DNA of 64,000 bases. It comes from Marthasterias glacialis. Taxonomy: Eukaryota; Echinodermata; Asteroidea; Forcipulatida; Asteriidae. The position numbers and the translations under genes are program-made. Positions 50,601 through 63,568 of the stretch are shown here, in pieces; position 1 is the first letter of the stretch; each line of letters starts with the position of its first letter. The notes below the pieces were generated by a model. That model was not told the origin of the DNA and made no database searches. It worked only from the letters and a program-made list of their open reading frames with translations. The DNA lies in assembly GCA_911728455.2 (NCBI GenBank), contig OU452229.1, positions 16,340,076 through 16,404,075 of the forward strand, read 5' to 3'.

Positions 50601-51747
50601 AAGAGTAATAGCTATAAAAGAAAGGGATATTTGTTCACTTCGCAAGAATATTTTGAACATTGTTGACCCTTTTTCGACCCATCGTGCTCTTTTCTCCCAT
50701 ACTGCATGTCACTGATGAAGTCTCGAGCATTTTAGGGAATCCAGGGCTCTCACTCACATTGCTTTAACGTGTGGCGGACCCAAAATCACGCACTTCAACG
50801 TTCAATATAATATATACCGGCAAGACTTGCGCAGTATACTGCAAAATTGCTGCAGCAAAAATAATTCATGAAAATAATGTTGGCTGAAGCTCTATTTGTA
50901 TAATGAGACCAGCACCGGGGAGGCCACCAATACAGAAAGGATCCAATTAATTCTGAATTACTTTACCAATGCTGAGAAACAAAGTAATTTCATTACATCA
51001 CAGTGTTGAAAAACAAAGTAACGGAATTGATATCCCAATCTGTAATGTTTGAACTCATAACTGCAGTGAGTCTAGCTGGCGTTACTCTCTACAAGACAGG
51101 CAACTGTGTCACAGACTTCAATCTGGAACAAAGTGACGGATGTGAATCAGATAATTTTATTTGGAATCTCAACAGTAATCTTGACTATGCCGTCAACTAT
51201 CCAATCAGTTACTCTCCCATCATGTCTTCTTTAGGCTTTATACACAGTCCCCCCTTTCCCTAAACGGTGGAAAAACAAGAGGGGGGTCCTTGATAACTGA
51301 AACACGTCGGTGATGCATTGTGTAGCATCGATCTTCCAACGGTCCGGCCCGTAAGACGCCGATACCGCATCCATTTCCCTCCCTGGGTTTCGTCTTATTC
51401 GTCGGTACAGAGTCGAGGCAGTAGCCATGGTCAGAAACACCACCTGGACCCCTCTGCGCAAAACATGATTAATGTGTGTCTTCTACAAACGTGGAAGATG
51501 CATCTACTGTAAATGTTTGTTGTCGTGTTTTTCCCGTCTTGTGTTTTTCCTCCGCTCTCCTTATGTGGATATGTCTGTATTCATGCAAAGCTGCTCATTA
51601 CAAGCAGGTTGAGTCTTCCGTTGTTTGTATCTTCTCAGTAGGAAGAAGACGGATCGACTTGCAAGGGGGCCTGTCAAGAATGACCCGGTGCAGCTTCACA
51701 CTGCAGGTATTGTGATGTAGCGGGTGTTACAGACTACCTTAGGCTGG

Positions 51748-51778
<31 letters not shown>

Positions 51779-52677
51779 TCTCGCTCGCTCTGTGAACACA
51801 CTTCTCCTGTAAGAAATTCCACAAGATAGATCCCCGTGGAATTGGCAGAGATTCATGATGTATGTTGGTGATACATTTTGTGACAAATCTTTGCTCAATG
51901 AAGTCGTTTGATTTCACTGCGAGATTAGAATGGAAGAAATTGTTTGAGTTCAGAGCGATTTATAATCAGTTATTACTACGGGCGACATGGTTTGGGTTTA
52001 TGTATAAGGGTGAAAGTAAACACGTCGCTGTGGTCGCAATTCCTTGACACTCGCAGGAACGTACTCCAACTATTGGGTTAATATTTTAGCGGATAAAAAG
52101 TCTCTTATCAGTTTGCAAAGTATCTTGAAACGTCAAAGTTGTGGACGTGAAGAGTTATACTAGCCACAATGATAGTCGTTCTCTGTTTCCAGCTGTGGGT
52201 CATCGAGCCACACAAGCCCACTGGACACCAGCTAAAGGGACATTACCATGATCTATCTCCGACCAGGGACCAGTATCATTTAAAAACAAATTAGCAGAAG
52301 TACGTGTTTAGCAAAAATTAGCGGGTAACCAATCACAAACATTTGGGGGCCTATACATAACACGCTTTTTTTTGAACTGGTAATCTGTTTCTGCTAAACA
52401 TCATTAGCTGTGCCAAGCATTTCATTTTATTTTATTATATTTTTCTGCGCTATGAAGTTGTGCCCAGTGCATTTGTGTTATACATTTATTTTGTTTATTG
52501 AGAAGAGAGGATAAAGTTGATAATATATAGGTCACACGAGAAGTCCTTTCAACGCATGCAGGGTTGTAATTCAGGGGATGGGGCTAGATGCGACGGCGGT
52601 AGTGGTGGTGGTGATGGTGGTGATGGTGGTGGTGGTGGTGGGGGGGGGGGGGGGGGTCCGGGGGAATTTCATGCAAG
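50601..52677. other. Intergenic, no gene recognised
   Basis: Unrecognised AT-rich DNA with a CT microsatellite (51747-51790) and a GGT/G-rich tract (about 52595-52660) that gives spurious Gly- or Thr-rich frames. Confidence 0.4.
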
Positions 52678-52802
52678 AACTGGGCCGAGTTTCATTACGC
52701 TGTTTGTCACAGAATTCTGCGCCTACGGCCTCCGTATCAAACGTGTGATTCTGTGGATTGTAAGCGCAATCTGCGGTACGCAGTGCCACGAAACTGGGTC
52801 CT
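52678..52802. mobile_element. Short palindromic repeat, TGGGCC-AGTTTC type
   Basis: The left end is TGGGCCGAGTTTCATTACGC and the right end CAGTGCCACGAAACTGGGTC. The arms are imperfect inverted copies, and CACAGAATTCTGC lies in the left arm. A fold-back element without coding potential. Confidence 0.45.
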
Positions 52803-54073
52803 GAATTGAACCATTGAGTGTCAAACTCAATACCTGTACCAGAGATATCCAAAATACGCGCACAATTTGACGCGAAAAGTACCGGAACGAAATTAAACCC
52901 TGTGAATTAGTTTGATTCGAAAAACAACGGTCAATGACCACACGCTTGGCCCCTCGCTCGATCTATCTTAAAATCTTAAAATGCGTACTCCTGCCGTTGT
53001 TGCTTTTATTTCACAATCAAATCTGGAGAAATTCATTACGTGACTTTTCCCGTCAAATGGATTTTTGACCCATCCTCGCCTCAAGTCCTTCATTACAATC
53101 AAGAGCGTGCAGCATTGAGAGAGCGAAGAGTTGCCCAAACGACTTCTAATTTCGAGGAACATCAATCTCAAAGAAGGTACACAGTTGAAGAGTTCCTCCG
53201 TGAGGAAATTCTTAGCGAGGAAATACCCCCTCCTGTCCCCGGGATCGTTTCGCTTATTCCCGGTCCAGCTTGCCGGGGTTATTTATCACTACGCGGTCTG
53301 TAATTACATCTTGTCTGTCTGAACCGAAGGAGTTGACCAGTAATTCCGCTGCCACAAACCCCAAAGACAATTCATGTCTTTTTAATTTGGTCTCGGGGAT
53401 GCCAAGTAAGGTTCCCCCATTCACGATCTTGCAGGTTATAAAGAGGAGCGTCTTCCCGTTTTAACTGAATAATTGTTAGATTTCGGAGGTGATTGTTTAA
53501 GTCAGCAATTTGTCCATGATTCGTAAACGCTATCAATCCATCACTGACATTTTGAAGACATTAATATGTCTGCCGGGATTTCAGAATTTCCACGTTCCAG
53601 TTGGAGTCTTCAAGCGGGTTTTCTTGTCTGTGTTGACAATTGAAATGTACAAGTGACCTAACACCAATTCATCACTAATCGAGACAAGTAGGAAGAGGCA
53701 TTGATCTGATTTGATGTGGTATAATTAAAAACCCGCGGGGAGATTTACTGTGTGAGGGAAAAGAGGTGCGCACAAAGAAAGTTGGGACAACATGGCATCA
53801 TGGGCAAAACCACCGGATACTTTCTAATTAAGGGTCAGCTTCAAGTCTGAAGTACCGGTGTCCACAGTTTTCCATGTGCTTTGGCCTTAATCATAATTGT
53901 TTAAAGTTCGATAATTACCATCAATGATACAATAATTATCTGGAGCCTTACTTGGAAATAGCGCCACCTATTGTCAGTAAACCAATAAACCAAGACGTGC
54001 GAAAGGTACAGTCTCCCAGGAGTAGTTTGCTTTTATGTTTTCGACAGGTCCGTAAAGGCACTTATCATACAAC

Positions 54074-54107
<34 letters not shown>

Positions 54108-55866
54108 AAGGGTAGTATTAAAATCCCAACAGAAAGAGACGAGAAACGGTAAAATATCAGAACAAGTTTTTATGAGAAAGAAAACAGGATGCATTTAATA
54201 ACTGTAATTTACTCTAAGATTCTGCCCTAAAAAACTAAATGATAGATAGAAATAACAAACCCTGCCCATGGATTAAATAGTATGAAGAAATTGAGTTTAC
54301 AGAAGCAAATCTCAGCTATGGTATTTGCGCTGTGTTACAAGTTCACATTTTGCCCATCAAGAACAGGTGCATGTTACCCAAAGAAAGTACGGTGATAATG
54401 GAAAGGCCTTTCGTCTGTGTCTGGTACCCCTCTTGTTTTCACTTAGCAATTCAAATACATTTGTTTAGCAAAATGTTGTTCTTGGATTGGTTGTTAATGC
54501 CCGTGACAGGCAGTCTGCCCAAATGCAGGGACGGACAGAGAGATTGACCCATAAATGACCAAAGGGTAAAGTGGGCTGCTCAGTAAAACTAAAATGGAGA
54601 GAAAACCGTGTCTCCCCTCGGTGGGTAAACAGCAACCATTGAGTGTTGTGCGAAGAAGCTTCCGTTTGAGGAAGATATAACGATGAGCTCAGATGTAATT
54701 ATTTCACAATAAATTATTGCGACCAAACGGCCATTGCATGTCCAGGAACTTAGACTACTCCGATTGTGACCAATGGGTTTTAGTTACTGTACCAATTTAC
54801 CGTAATAATATTGTCAATAGATTCATATTTAAGCCGACCGATGCTTACTCATGTAAGCTAATTATAAATTCACTTTTAGTATACAGCATTCAACAGTTGT
54901 AAAATAGTGTCCAGTGATTCTGAAATTAAACTCATGGACATAAATTAAAATCAATCACCGTGTCCACACCATTGATTATTTTTGACGGTCCACGAATTCA
55001 ATTGACATCAATTTTTTTGAATTAACTAAGACACTCATCGGTTTACCTGTTAATTATTAAATTAAAACACCAAACAGTCGTCATTTTAAAATTAGAAGAA
55101 GAAGAGGGGAAACAATGAAAATTGAAGGTGTCCGCACTACCGTCTCTCGCAGTAATTAAAACTCCACTTCTTCTTCAAATACGTTGGTCTACACCGCTTA
55201 AGTCAACACTTTACACGACAGCCCCCCAAAGCCCAAGTTTGTAAAATTGATCGGTCGTCGAAAAAAAATATATATATGCAGAGGGAAAATTAAGCTCATA
55301 AAACCGAAGAGATATGCTTTTAGTTGCGGCCAAAACGAAGTGGAGATTATTGTTCCTTGATCGGTCACAAACTGTAAGGATTCCGCTCAGGATGTAAACG
55401 GACACGCTTGTGAGTTTTTAATACGGTTACATTGAAGAAAATCGAACTGTTCGTCCCATGACAAAACCCTATATGCCAGCTTAACCTGTTGAAAATTATT
55501 ATTGGAACGGTAAACGCAGAGTCATCTTTCTCACCTCTGTTTCATATCGGCATCATCCCTTCTTCCAAAAATAATAGTGTTTACCCCCAACGTATTATTG
55601 GAATATAAACATGGAGAGATGATGATTTTATCATCTCAACTTAGCACTCACACAGTACATCTTTCTTAAATACGTTTCTTGTCAGCATCATTGCGTCTTC
55701 TGGGTAGAGATTATACGCACGGTTGTAACGAGTAAGTTGATTTTCACCCGGAAAGCACTTTGCAGACAGTGCTATTCAGTGTAAGGGTAACAAACTACAC
55801 GGTAGGTTTATCACCGATGCAAGTCTATAACATAATTTAAATACCATACACAATTCAAATATTTAA
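52803..55866. other. Intergenic, no gene recognised
   Basis: Contains a 30-base A-run (54076-54105). An 87-residue open frame at 53040-53303 (plus) has a charged middle section but no known family. No exon recognised. Confidence 0.4.
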
Positions 55867-56231
55867 AGGTAAAATGTAGGATGTGGTAAAGCTAATAGTA
55901 ATGGTAGTGCAGTGTTCTTACTTTGTGCGATTCAATATCTTGTAAATGGGGGGAAAACAGCAAAAGATTTTGGCTCAATCCGCCGTCCGTGTCAGAAGAA
56001 AATTGTGAAAAACCATGCAAACTTTTCAGCATGTAAACACATTGTCCTTAATTTCGACGATTGTTACAATCGATATTAAAATCGAGGTCTCCAAATTCTA
56101 TTTTCTCGACTTTGACAGCATTTAAGACAGAAATATTTCTAAGGAAGACTGGTACTGGTATAAGCTTCATAATGACGCTTTCAGACTGATACTGAAAAAA
56201 AGCGGGTGAATACAAATTCCTTATCCTACCT
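55867..56231. mobile_element. 365-bp TTAA-flanked element (copy 2)
   Basis: Direct-orientation sister of 19620-19982. TTAA lies on each side; the ends are AGGTAAAATGTAGGA and ATCCTACCT. It has no open frame of note, so it is a non-autonomous element. Confidence 0.7.
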
Positions 56232-56651
56232 TTAACAACTCTCTTTTCTAAGAGGAGTGATCACAAAACCTACCAATAATAATGATCATTGTTTTATGAT
56301 CAATCGTTAAGAGAATTTGAAAACTTCAACTTTTCCCAAACCAGTAAATGTAATATCCCGCGGCTTTTCAAGATTCGAAAAAAAATGTACCATATGGTAA
56401 AGTTTCTACAAAACCTAAGTATATTTAGGCTTGGAAATTATGTCACAACAAAATTCAAAATGTCCTCAATGCGGAATATTGAAATCATCGGCTTTTTCCG
56501 GTTGACATGCCTTGGAATGGAGGTGGACGGGAAATACATAATCATATTTGTCTCCAAAGACAAGTTTGTAAAATCAGCAGGAGGCGCTCGGAGATTATTA
56601 ACTTAACGGTTATTTACCGCGGTAAACTTGGCAAAATATACAATAATTTTC

Positions 56652-56903
56652 CACGCTAAAAACTCCTAGGTCAAACCTGACCCGGATTCCAGGTCCAAAG
56701 GGACTTGACCCATTTCTGGGTCAGTATGACCATGATTCTGTATCACAATGGCCCAGAAATGGGTCAAACTGACGCAGAATCCAAATTAAAATCCCATTTT
56801 TTTTTGTTTAAACCATGTTTCCGGGTCAGGTTGACCGAGAAATGGGTCAAGTCCCTTGGACTCATAATCCGGGTCAATTCTGACCCGGGTGATTTTAAAG
56901 TGT
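56652..56903. mobile_element. Palindrome built on GGGTCA/TGACCC words
   Basis: The arms (about 56652-56733 and 56822-56903) are inverted copies sharing GGGACTTGACCCATTTCT and TGACCCGGATT. The interior repeats GACCCA/TGGGTC words. It likely folds into a long hairpin. Confidence 0.62.
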
Positions 56904-57050
56904 ACTTGAATGAGAGAAACTATACGCATACTAAAAGGGAAAGATAAAGAGAAGGTGTTTCTTGTACCCTTTGGTGTTTATAAAAGCACTCTTTCAAATC
57001 GGATAACGCTCGAGGCCGATTGGAAAGGGAGGTCAGTGCTGATAAATAAT

Positions 57051-57216
57051 TACACTGCAAAAAAAACTGAGGTGTTAATTGGTTCGTTCTGGTGACAACA
57101 CCGACACGGTGTTAATTTTACCAACGATGGAAGAAATGGTAAAAAAAAAAATAACATCGTGTCGGTGTTGTCAGATACCAACAGAATTCATTTAACACTT
57201 CGGTTGTTGCAGTGTA
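57051..57216. mobile_element. 166-bp palindromic MITE with TA ends
   Basis: Begins TACACTGCAA and ends TTGCAGTGTA. Inner arms share GACAACACCGACACG and its complement. TA at both outer ends suggests a TA target duplication as in Tc1/mariner-type MITEs. Confidence 0.65.
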
Positions 57217-58696
57217 CCTAAAATCAAGCCGAGACCGGTGACTCAACTGTACAGTTTGACGTGGTTTTCAGCGGAAATGCGAATAGTGAAATGCGGGATG
57301 CTATCAACAGGGACATTCCACTTTATTTTTTTTTAGCCCAAATCCCATCAAGCTGTGAAACTCAAGTTATAAGGCTTAAAAAAAATAATAAACCAGGGAT
57401 ATAGTGATGTAATTAATAAATCTGAGCTGATTTCCTTTACTTATAAATATATATATATATATATATTTGTTTATACAATCTCAATGAAAGAGGTTCGAGA
57501 GGGCGAATATTCCTTGGAAACCTTTGCTTGACTCTGTTAAGAGTTTGGTGGATCGGTCTTTAATACTTTCCTCCAATGTGAAAGATTGCATTGTAGGAGG
57601 TGTCAGTATAACACTCCATCTTCAGCCCATCCATTGATTAGGTAATGGGATGATCTATAGGATTTGTACTGCATTCTAAAAGTGCCCACCTCGAGTTAAG
57701 TCCCCGGGTTCCAAATTGGCGGTCGACTGGATCGCCTCCTCATTCGAACCATATGCTGTGGGTAAAAATATAGAAAAAAAAGACAAGATTCTAATTTCAG
57801 GTTAAAAGTTGCACCTTTTTTGATGAGTGAACTGAATTCTAACGTGACATCACATGTGTCGAAGTAGGAGATGGATGCCCCATGCTTGTGGGGACTTTTG
57901 AGTTAATTCCCGGGGCATGATGTCAGGGAGGTAAAGCACCAACTACACTAGGAAATTGAATTAGGAGTACGCAACCACATAATCATCTACGAACAAGACA
58001 TGTTACGTAGGGTTGTGCGGGGCGGCGGGGGTTGGGGGGGGGGGGGTGTTATGACGACTGCTTTACCCCATGAGTGTGAACTTGTTAATACAAGACATTA
58101 TTAGATTAACAACTGACTGCTCATTGCCTTACTGAGGTGGATGTGATTACCAAAATTAATTAACTAATTTGACTTGAACAATGAAGGTAGAACAGGGAGT
58201 GTTGCAACCGGTTCCTTCCCTTGAAGGTGGTTAGTACGTATCCATGTGGAGTTGTGATTGACACCCTGTGACTACTTGACCCCTCATGGTCCCCGATGGG
58301 TGGGGTGAAGGGGGCCATTAGGATGACACAAATAAGTTACAAAATTTATGTTGACAAGTTCAGTAAACAAGCGTTGTGTCGCGTAATAGTTATATGCTTA
58401 AAATTAGACATAAAAAAAAACACACAATGGAAATATGAACTTGAACAGGCGTCTGGTCTATGTAAGGGTACATATAGTAATTACTTTTCAAACACGGAAA
58501 CGTCTAATACAACTCCCCACAAAATGGAGGTGAGGTCGAACCAATTCCAGTTGTTCAAAGAATCATTATCTGGTGATAGATGAATTTAAATAATATGTTC
58601 AATCGTTTTCACGCATTGAAACAAACAAACATCAACTAAAATTTCGTTGTCATAGTTTTAGAGTCGTTTCTATGAAATATATACAGATATAAACGA
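57217..58696. other. Intergenic, no gene recognised
   Basis: AT-rich with a G-run near 58036-58047. No exon or RNA gene recognised. Confidence 0.4.
57442..57468. repeat. TA dinucleotide repeat
   Basis: About 12 AT units. Confidence 0.93.
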
Positions 58697-59214
58697 ATTA
58701 CTGTAAACATTTTGTTTTGTTATTGAAACAAGAACATCATAAAGTAAACTTACTTCAATTGGCTCCGAGACCCCAGGGAAACTTGTTTTTCCTTCTTCCT
58801 TTTTTTTTTAAATGAAAGTTGGGTTTCTGAAAACGGTCGGGTCAATCGCTTGCGCTTAGGTGGATCGAATACAAGACTTTTTCTTTCAAATGAAATGTTC
58901 GGATTCAAAATTAATCACTGAAAGTGACACATTCAGAGGATGTATGGCAAAGAAGAAAAGATAAGATTGCCATAACCACTCGTCTTAACACAGAGTCAGT
59001 GAGTGTTTCACGTCAACAGAACTAAAAAAAACAAAAAAAAACAAAAAAAAACAACAACAACAGAAAACTAGAAGTTTAACGTAGGGCTTAACCAACTTTC
59101 ATAAAAAAAGGAAGAAGGAAAAACAAGTGTCCCTGGGGTCTCTCGGAGCCAATTTAATTAAGTTTACTTTATGATGTTCTTGTTTCAATTATAAAACAAA
59201 ATGTTAACAGTAAT
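58697..59214. mobile_element. 518-bp fold-back element
   Basis: Long, highly similar inverted arms (58697-58824 and 59091-59214) read AATTACTG at the ends and share AACAAGAACATCATAAAGTA, TTGGCTCCGAGA and ACTTGTTTTTCCTTCTTCC. About 266 bases lie between them with no open frame. High arm identity suggests a fairly young insertion. Confidence 0.75.
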
Positions 59215-60193
59215 TTTTTTAATGGCAATCATAATTATGTCGCGGCCATAGAGACTTATTCATTGTTCGTCATTTTACTCAGTCACCAGCTTCCTCTAAG
59301 AGGGGTAGGGTGGGATTGGGGGGGGGGGGGGGAGAGAAGAAATACAAACCAATACTGACAAGCTGTTCATTGCTCCAAAATGATATTGCGTAGAAATGGC
59401 GAGATATGAGAATGGCCAACCTTTGCATTCATTCCAAGTTTGCTTTTACTTCTTTTGAAACTCTGTGATGAAAGTTTTTAAGAAAGTAAAAGTGAAAAAA
59501 AAAATATCTTTACGTTTGCAACTATGAATTTGCTCTAATCTGGCAGCCATCATTGACTTAACTCATCGGATGCTCCCTCCACAAAAAAAAGAAAGAAAGA
59601 AAGAAAGGAAACCCAACATACCCACGACGTCACTAATGATTACTGAGCAAAGCTTTTTAACGCAATCATATATAAATTCTGGGAGCAGTAATTAATTGCA
59701 ATGAAAATGATGGGCGCACCGGATTCGAAATCTCCACGTTTTTACTTAGCGCAAATTGCGACTGACTGCGGGCTGAACGATGCATGTCTCAAATTACCAA
59801 ACTCTGTCCCGTTACGGCAGGGATATGTGGACATCGAAGAACAGCGGAGGTAAACTTGCACTTGGGCGGGTTAGAGGGATTTTGCGTAATTATGACGCGT
59901 AATATTGAGTGGATTACATGTAATTGATCTTGCGACGAATGGTGCCGGCCAGCCCTTGCCTCCGGGGGAAGATTCAACAGGGGCTCTCAGGGAGTCATCT
60001 TTAGGGGGGTGATCAGGGTGAAGCAATGGTTGTCATCAATAGTGAACTGATGATTGTAAACACTGAGTGCCTCAGGGATGTTTAATGATATATTTGATTA
60101 ACTGAGTGACTGAAGGACTGTATGGCTAACTTGTAGAATGTATAACCATAGATATAACTAAGATGAAAAAAACGGCTGCCTGTTTTTTTGCCA
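59215..60193. other. Intergenic, no gene recognised
   Basis: Contains a G-run (about 59318-59332) and a short GAAA repeat near 59590-59607. Nothing else is recognised. Confidence 0.4.
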
Positions 60194-60648
60194 GGTTGCC
60201 TCACTGACTGGCTTATATGTAGTCTGGATTGTTTAATGAATACTTGGCCGATTGGCTGAGTGGCTCGTTGGCTGGCTGGCTGAGTTATCGACTGACTGGC
60301 TAGTTAAAAAGGCTGGATGGCTGGCTGTATACGACTGCTGGCCTGCTGATTGTCAGGGGTTATTGAATGACTTGTCTTGGTGGGAGCTGACTGGCATGCT
60401 GGCTGGCTGAAATGACCGAATGGCTAGCTGAGGGACCGACTGACAGGCAAACTGTGAGGCCGGCTGGCTGGCTGTGACCAAATTTACCGTCTGGCTGACG
60501 CGCCGTAAATGGCTGGCTGGTAGACCGACTGCTGGCTGACTAGCTGAGCGGTTTGCTGGCTGGCTAGTGCTATCCCTGAATGGTTGACTGATTGACTTAA
60601 TGATCGAATGGCTCGCCGGCTGACTTGCTGAATGGCAGACGTGTTGAA
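60194..60648. repeat. CTGG/CTGA-rich minisatellite
   Basis: Irregular tetranucleotide units GCTG, GACT and CTGG over about 450 bp, continuing weakly near 60810-60900. The minus strand reads as a Ser-Gln-Pro-Ala-rich frame, which is an artefact of the repeat. Confidence 0.85.
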
Positions 60649-60949
60649 GGACCAATATTATAATATTATTACGCAGAGTTTTTAGAGCACTGAAACTTGC
60701 AAAATATGAACAACCCAATAAAACATAAATAAGTTATACAACGAGTAATTAGAGCAAAAGTTACTGACTCCGTGGCTTGCAAGCTGTCCGACAGAAAATC
60801 CATCTCGATGGATGACTGGCTTGCTGCGGTAGAACAAAAACCTGACTTTTTATGCTGCTGTCCAACTGGCTGGTAGCCGACTGGCTGCTGGCAGACTTAA
60901 TACCAAGTTAAGATGTTCTCCGGCTGATCATTTCTGGCTCACCTCTGAA

Positions 60950-61560
60950 TCTTTGTTAGAATGGCTAGCAGTTGTCAACATTAATTACTAAATCATATAA
61001 AATGTATATCTTGGCATGTACACCCAATCAAGCAATACAGAAAGAAACACCCGAAGCTGTAAAATTCGTCTCCATCGTGTACATCACCAACTGCACGGTT
61101 TATTGATTTCCTACACTTACAACTTTTGGGAGGATCCGGGTGTTGAAATATTAAAATACCTGTGCAATATTGTATATATAATTTAATATCTACCATACAA
61201 ACTTGTTATTGGGAATGCCGGTTTCAATGAACATGTTGGATTGCTAAGGATCAGTGGGAATTTTAGCGTGGAGAACCAGGCCGGGAGAATCTCTGGAGAT
61301 GATGTTTGGTGTCTTGGGAGACGAAAAAAGAGACTCTTTGGCGGCTCATCGGGTCGCTTAAGATCCAGCCTCCGATCTGCATAGCGCGCTTTAATATTCT
61401 GGGGGATGTCGACGACTGTTCTGTGTGTGTGGTATATTTTCAAGCTGGCCTCTGGGTGCGTTTTGTGACCGTTGCTAACGACTATGATTGCGACTCGGTG
61501 GGCAGCCGTAGTGACCAAACACTGAAACAGTTATGACCGCGAAAACATACCCTGGTCCCA
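60950..61560. other. Unrecognised, partly open sequence
   Basis: A moderately GC-rich stretch with overlapping open frames on both strands (61306-61536 plus, 61183-61518 minus). Neither product resembles a known family. Low expectation of a gene. Confidence 0.3.
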
Positions 61561-61607
61561 CTTTCTTAAATATGGCCAAACATTTTGCGACAAGCACTGG
61601 AGAACCT

Positions 61608-62141
61608 TGTTAGGGCTAGGGTTAGGATTTGGGTGGTGATGGCTATGGTAGGGCTATGGTTAGGGCTGGGTTAGGGTTGGGTTAGGGTTGGGGTTATAGC
61701 TAGGTTTAGGGTGGTGGTTGTGGCTAGGGCTAGGGTAAGTGCTAGGTGAGGGTTGGAATAAGGTTGAGTGAGGGTAATGGCTAGAGCTAGGGTTATTGCT
61801 AGGGTTAGGGTTGAAATAGGGTTGAGTGAGGGTAATGGCTAGGGCTAGGGTTAGGGCTTGGTTAGGGTTGAGTGAGGGTTATGGCTAGGGCTAGGGTTAG
61901 GGCTGGGTTAGGGTTTGAATAGGGTTGAGTGAGGGTTATGGCTAGAATTAGGGTTATGACTAGAGTTAGAGTGATCGTGTAGCTAGGACTAGGGTAGAGG
62001 CTAAGGTTGGGATGATGGTTATGGGTAGGCTTAGGGCTTGGCTTAGGGTGACGGTTATTCCCTAAGGCTAGTGTTAGGTTGATGGTTATGGCTAGGGTGA
62101 TATTATTGCTGGGACTGGGGTTCTGAGGGTCTGGACTAGGA
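61608..62141. repeat. Degenerate telomere-like G-rich tract
   Basis: About 530 bp made mainly of GTTAGG, GGCTAGGG and GGTTAGGG variants, many containing the metazoan telomere unit TTAGGG but never long perfect arrays. Within it a higher-order unit with GGTTGAGTGAGGGT recurs about four times. Consistent with an interstitial telomere-like minisatellite. Confidence 0.85.
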
Positions 62142-62710
62142 TACATTGTCTTACGAAGGATGTATAGAGTACTTAAGATTCAAGAAAAAAAGAAAAGAGA
62201 AGAAAAAGAGACAAATAATAAATTAATACAAATAAAGTAATTTATTTTACGTAGGTTTCAGTTAAGTAATTAATTTCCATTGCTATCAAATACACACAAA
62301 AAAAATTGTTTTTGTTTCAAAAATAACATTTTATCGTCCACATTACCGAAATCCAACAGTCGTCTGACTCGTATTAATACTCGACGGTATATGGCTTGGA
62401 CGTTGTAATTACTGGCATGTCCACCTTACCGTAACGCTATTCATAAATACGTCGGTTCGTTAAACTAGCCGATTTTTTTTAATTCAAGTTGTTGCAATTT
62501 CAGTTTGTATGCAAACCCTTACCTGAATCCAGTCGTCAAAATTAAAGATGAAACACTTGGTTAAAAATCTGTTGATTTATTTATTGAAAATAATGTACTT
62601 ATGGTAAAGAGTAACAATATGGGCAGTGGTTTTCACAGAGGAACCCAAAGTATAGCAGAGTATCGTAGTATTTGAAATGTATCTATATCAGGACTGTCTA
62701 CAAATCATTC

Positions 62711-62746
<36 letters not shown>

Positions 62747-63567
62747 CATTGACTGATAACTTAAGTCTTATTCAAAGAACACGAGGGCCGTGTCATACAA
62801 GGTAATTTACGGGCAGCCATTCACAGGCAATCTCCCCAAGAAGAAAACACGTTCGCACTGAAATGTTCACGGTGCAATTCTCGGGTTAATAATACTGCTA
62901 GCAAAATGTCCCTTGTGGTCTCGGTGTTCATACCATATTTGAATCAGTTTGATGCCCTCAAGTTATCTGTGGACATTGCCTGATGAAACAAGGACTAAAG
63001 AAGTTCTGTTCATGAGGGGGGGGGGGGGGGGGGGCTCCGCACATGTGTACACTCAGTTTTTCTTTAGATGTTAATGAGTGCGAAACACAGTATGAAAAAA
63101 AAGCTGCATACATTTCTTCATGCCATCTCCAGGGAAACAAATCGTTGAACTATTTCGGTTCCAACAGCAAGTCCGATATATACTGTAGAGTTGCGAGAAC
63201 CACGGCCTCACTTGCAGCGACAACCGTCTTGGGCAGGCATGTACATGTATATACGCAATATGAATTATAGCTCCAGATAGAATAAACAGAGTCAGACGAT
63301 GTTCCCTTTCGTCCTCCGTTTGGCTACACCTCAAGAACCTAAAACAGGCGTTGCTCGAAAAAGGGTTCATGAATCATGGACGAATCGGGGACGACATACA
63401 TGTCTACCTAGCAACAGAGTCAAAGGGAACCGAACGTACTCAATCAAGAAGAACAGGCCGATCATTTTGAGGAGGGAGATTTTGCCGCCTTCTCCCGTTC
63501 AACACGTTCACAGTTTGTCAACCACTTTGCTTACCTATCAGTCAACCAATTGACAAGAGAGTCAAAT
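62142..63567. other. Intergenic, no gene recognised
   Basis: Includes a 30-base A-run (62716-62745) and a 19-base G-run (63016-63034). Open frames at 63043-63270 and 63299-63553 are unrecognised. Confidence 0.4.
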
Positions 63568-63568
63568 G

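Noticed and set aside
60353..60718. Ser-Gln-Pro-Ala repeat protein on the minus strand
   Set aside because: It is an artefact of the CTGG/CTGA minisatellite.
61862..62146. Pro/Thr/Leu-rich protein on the minus strand
   Set aside because: It is read from the telomere-like repeat.
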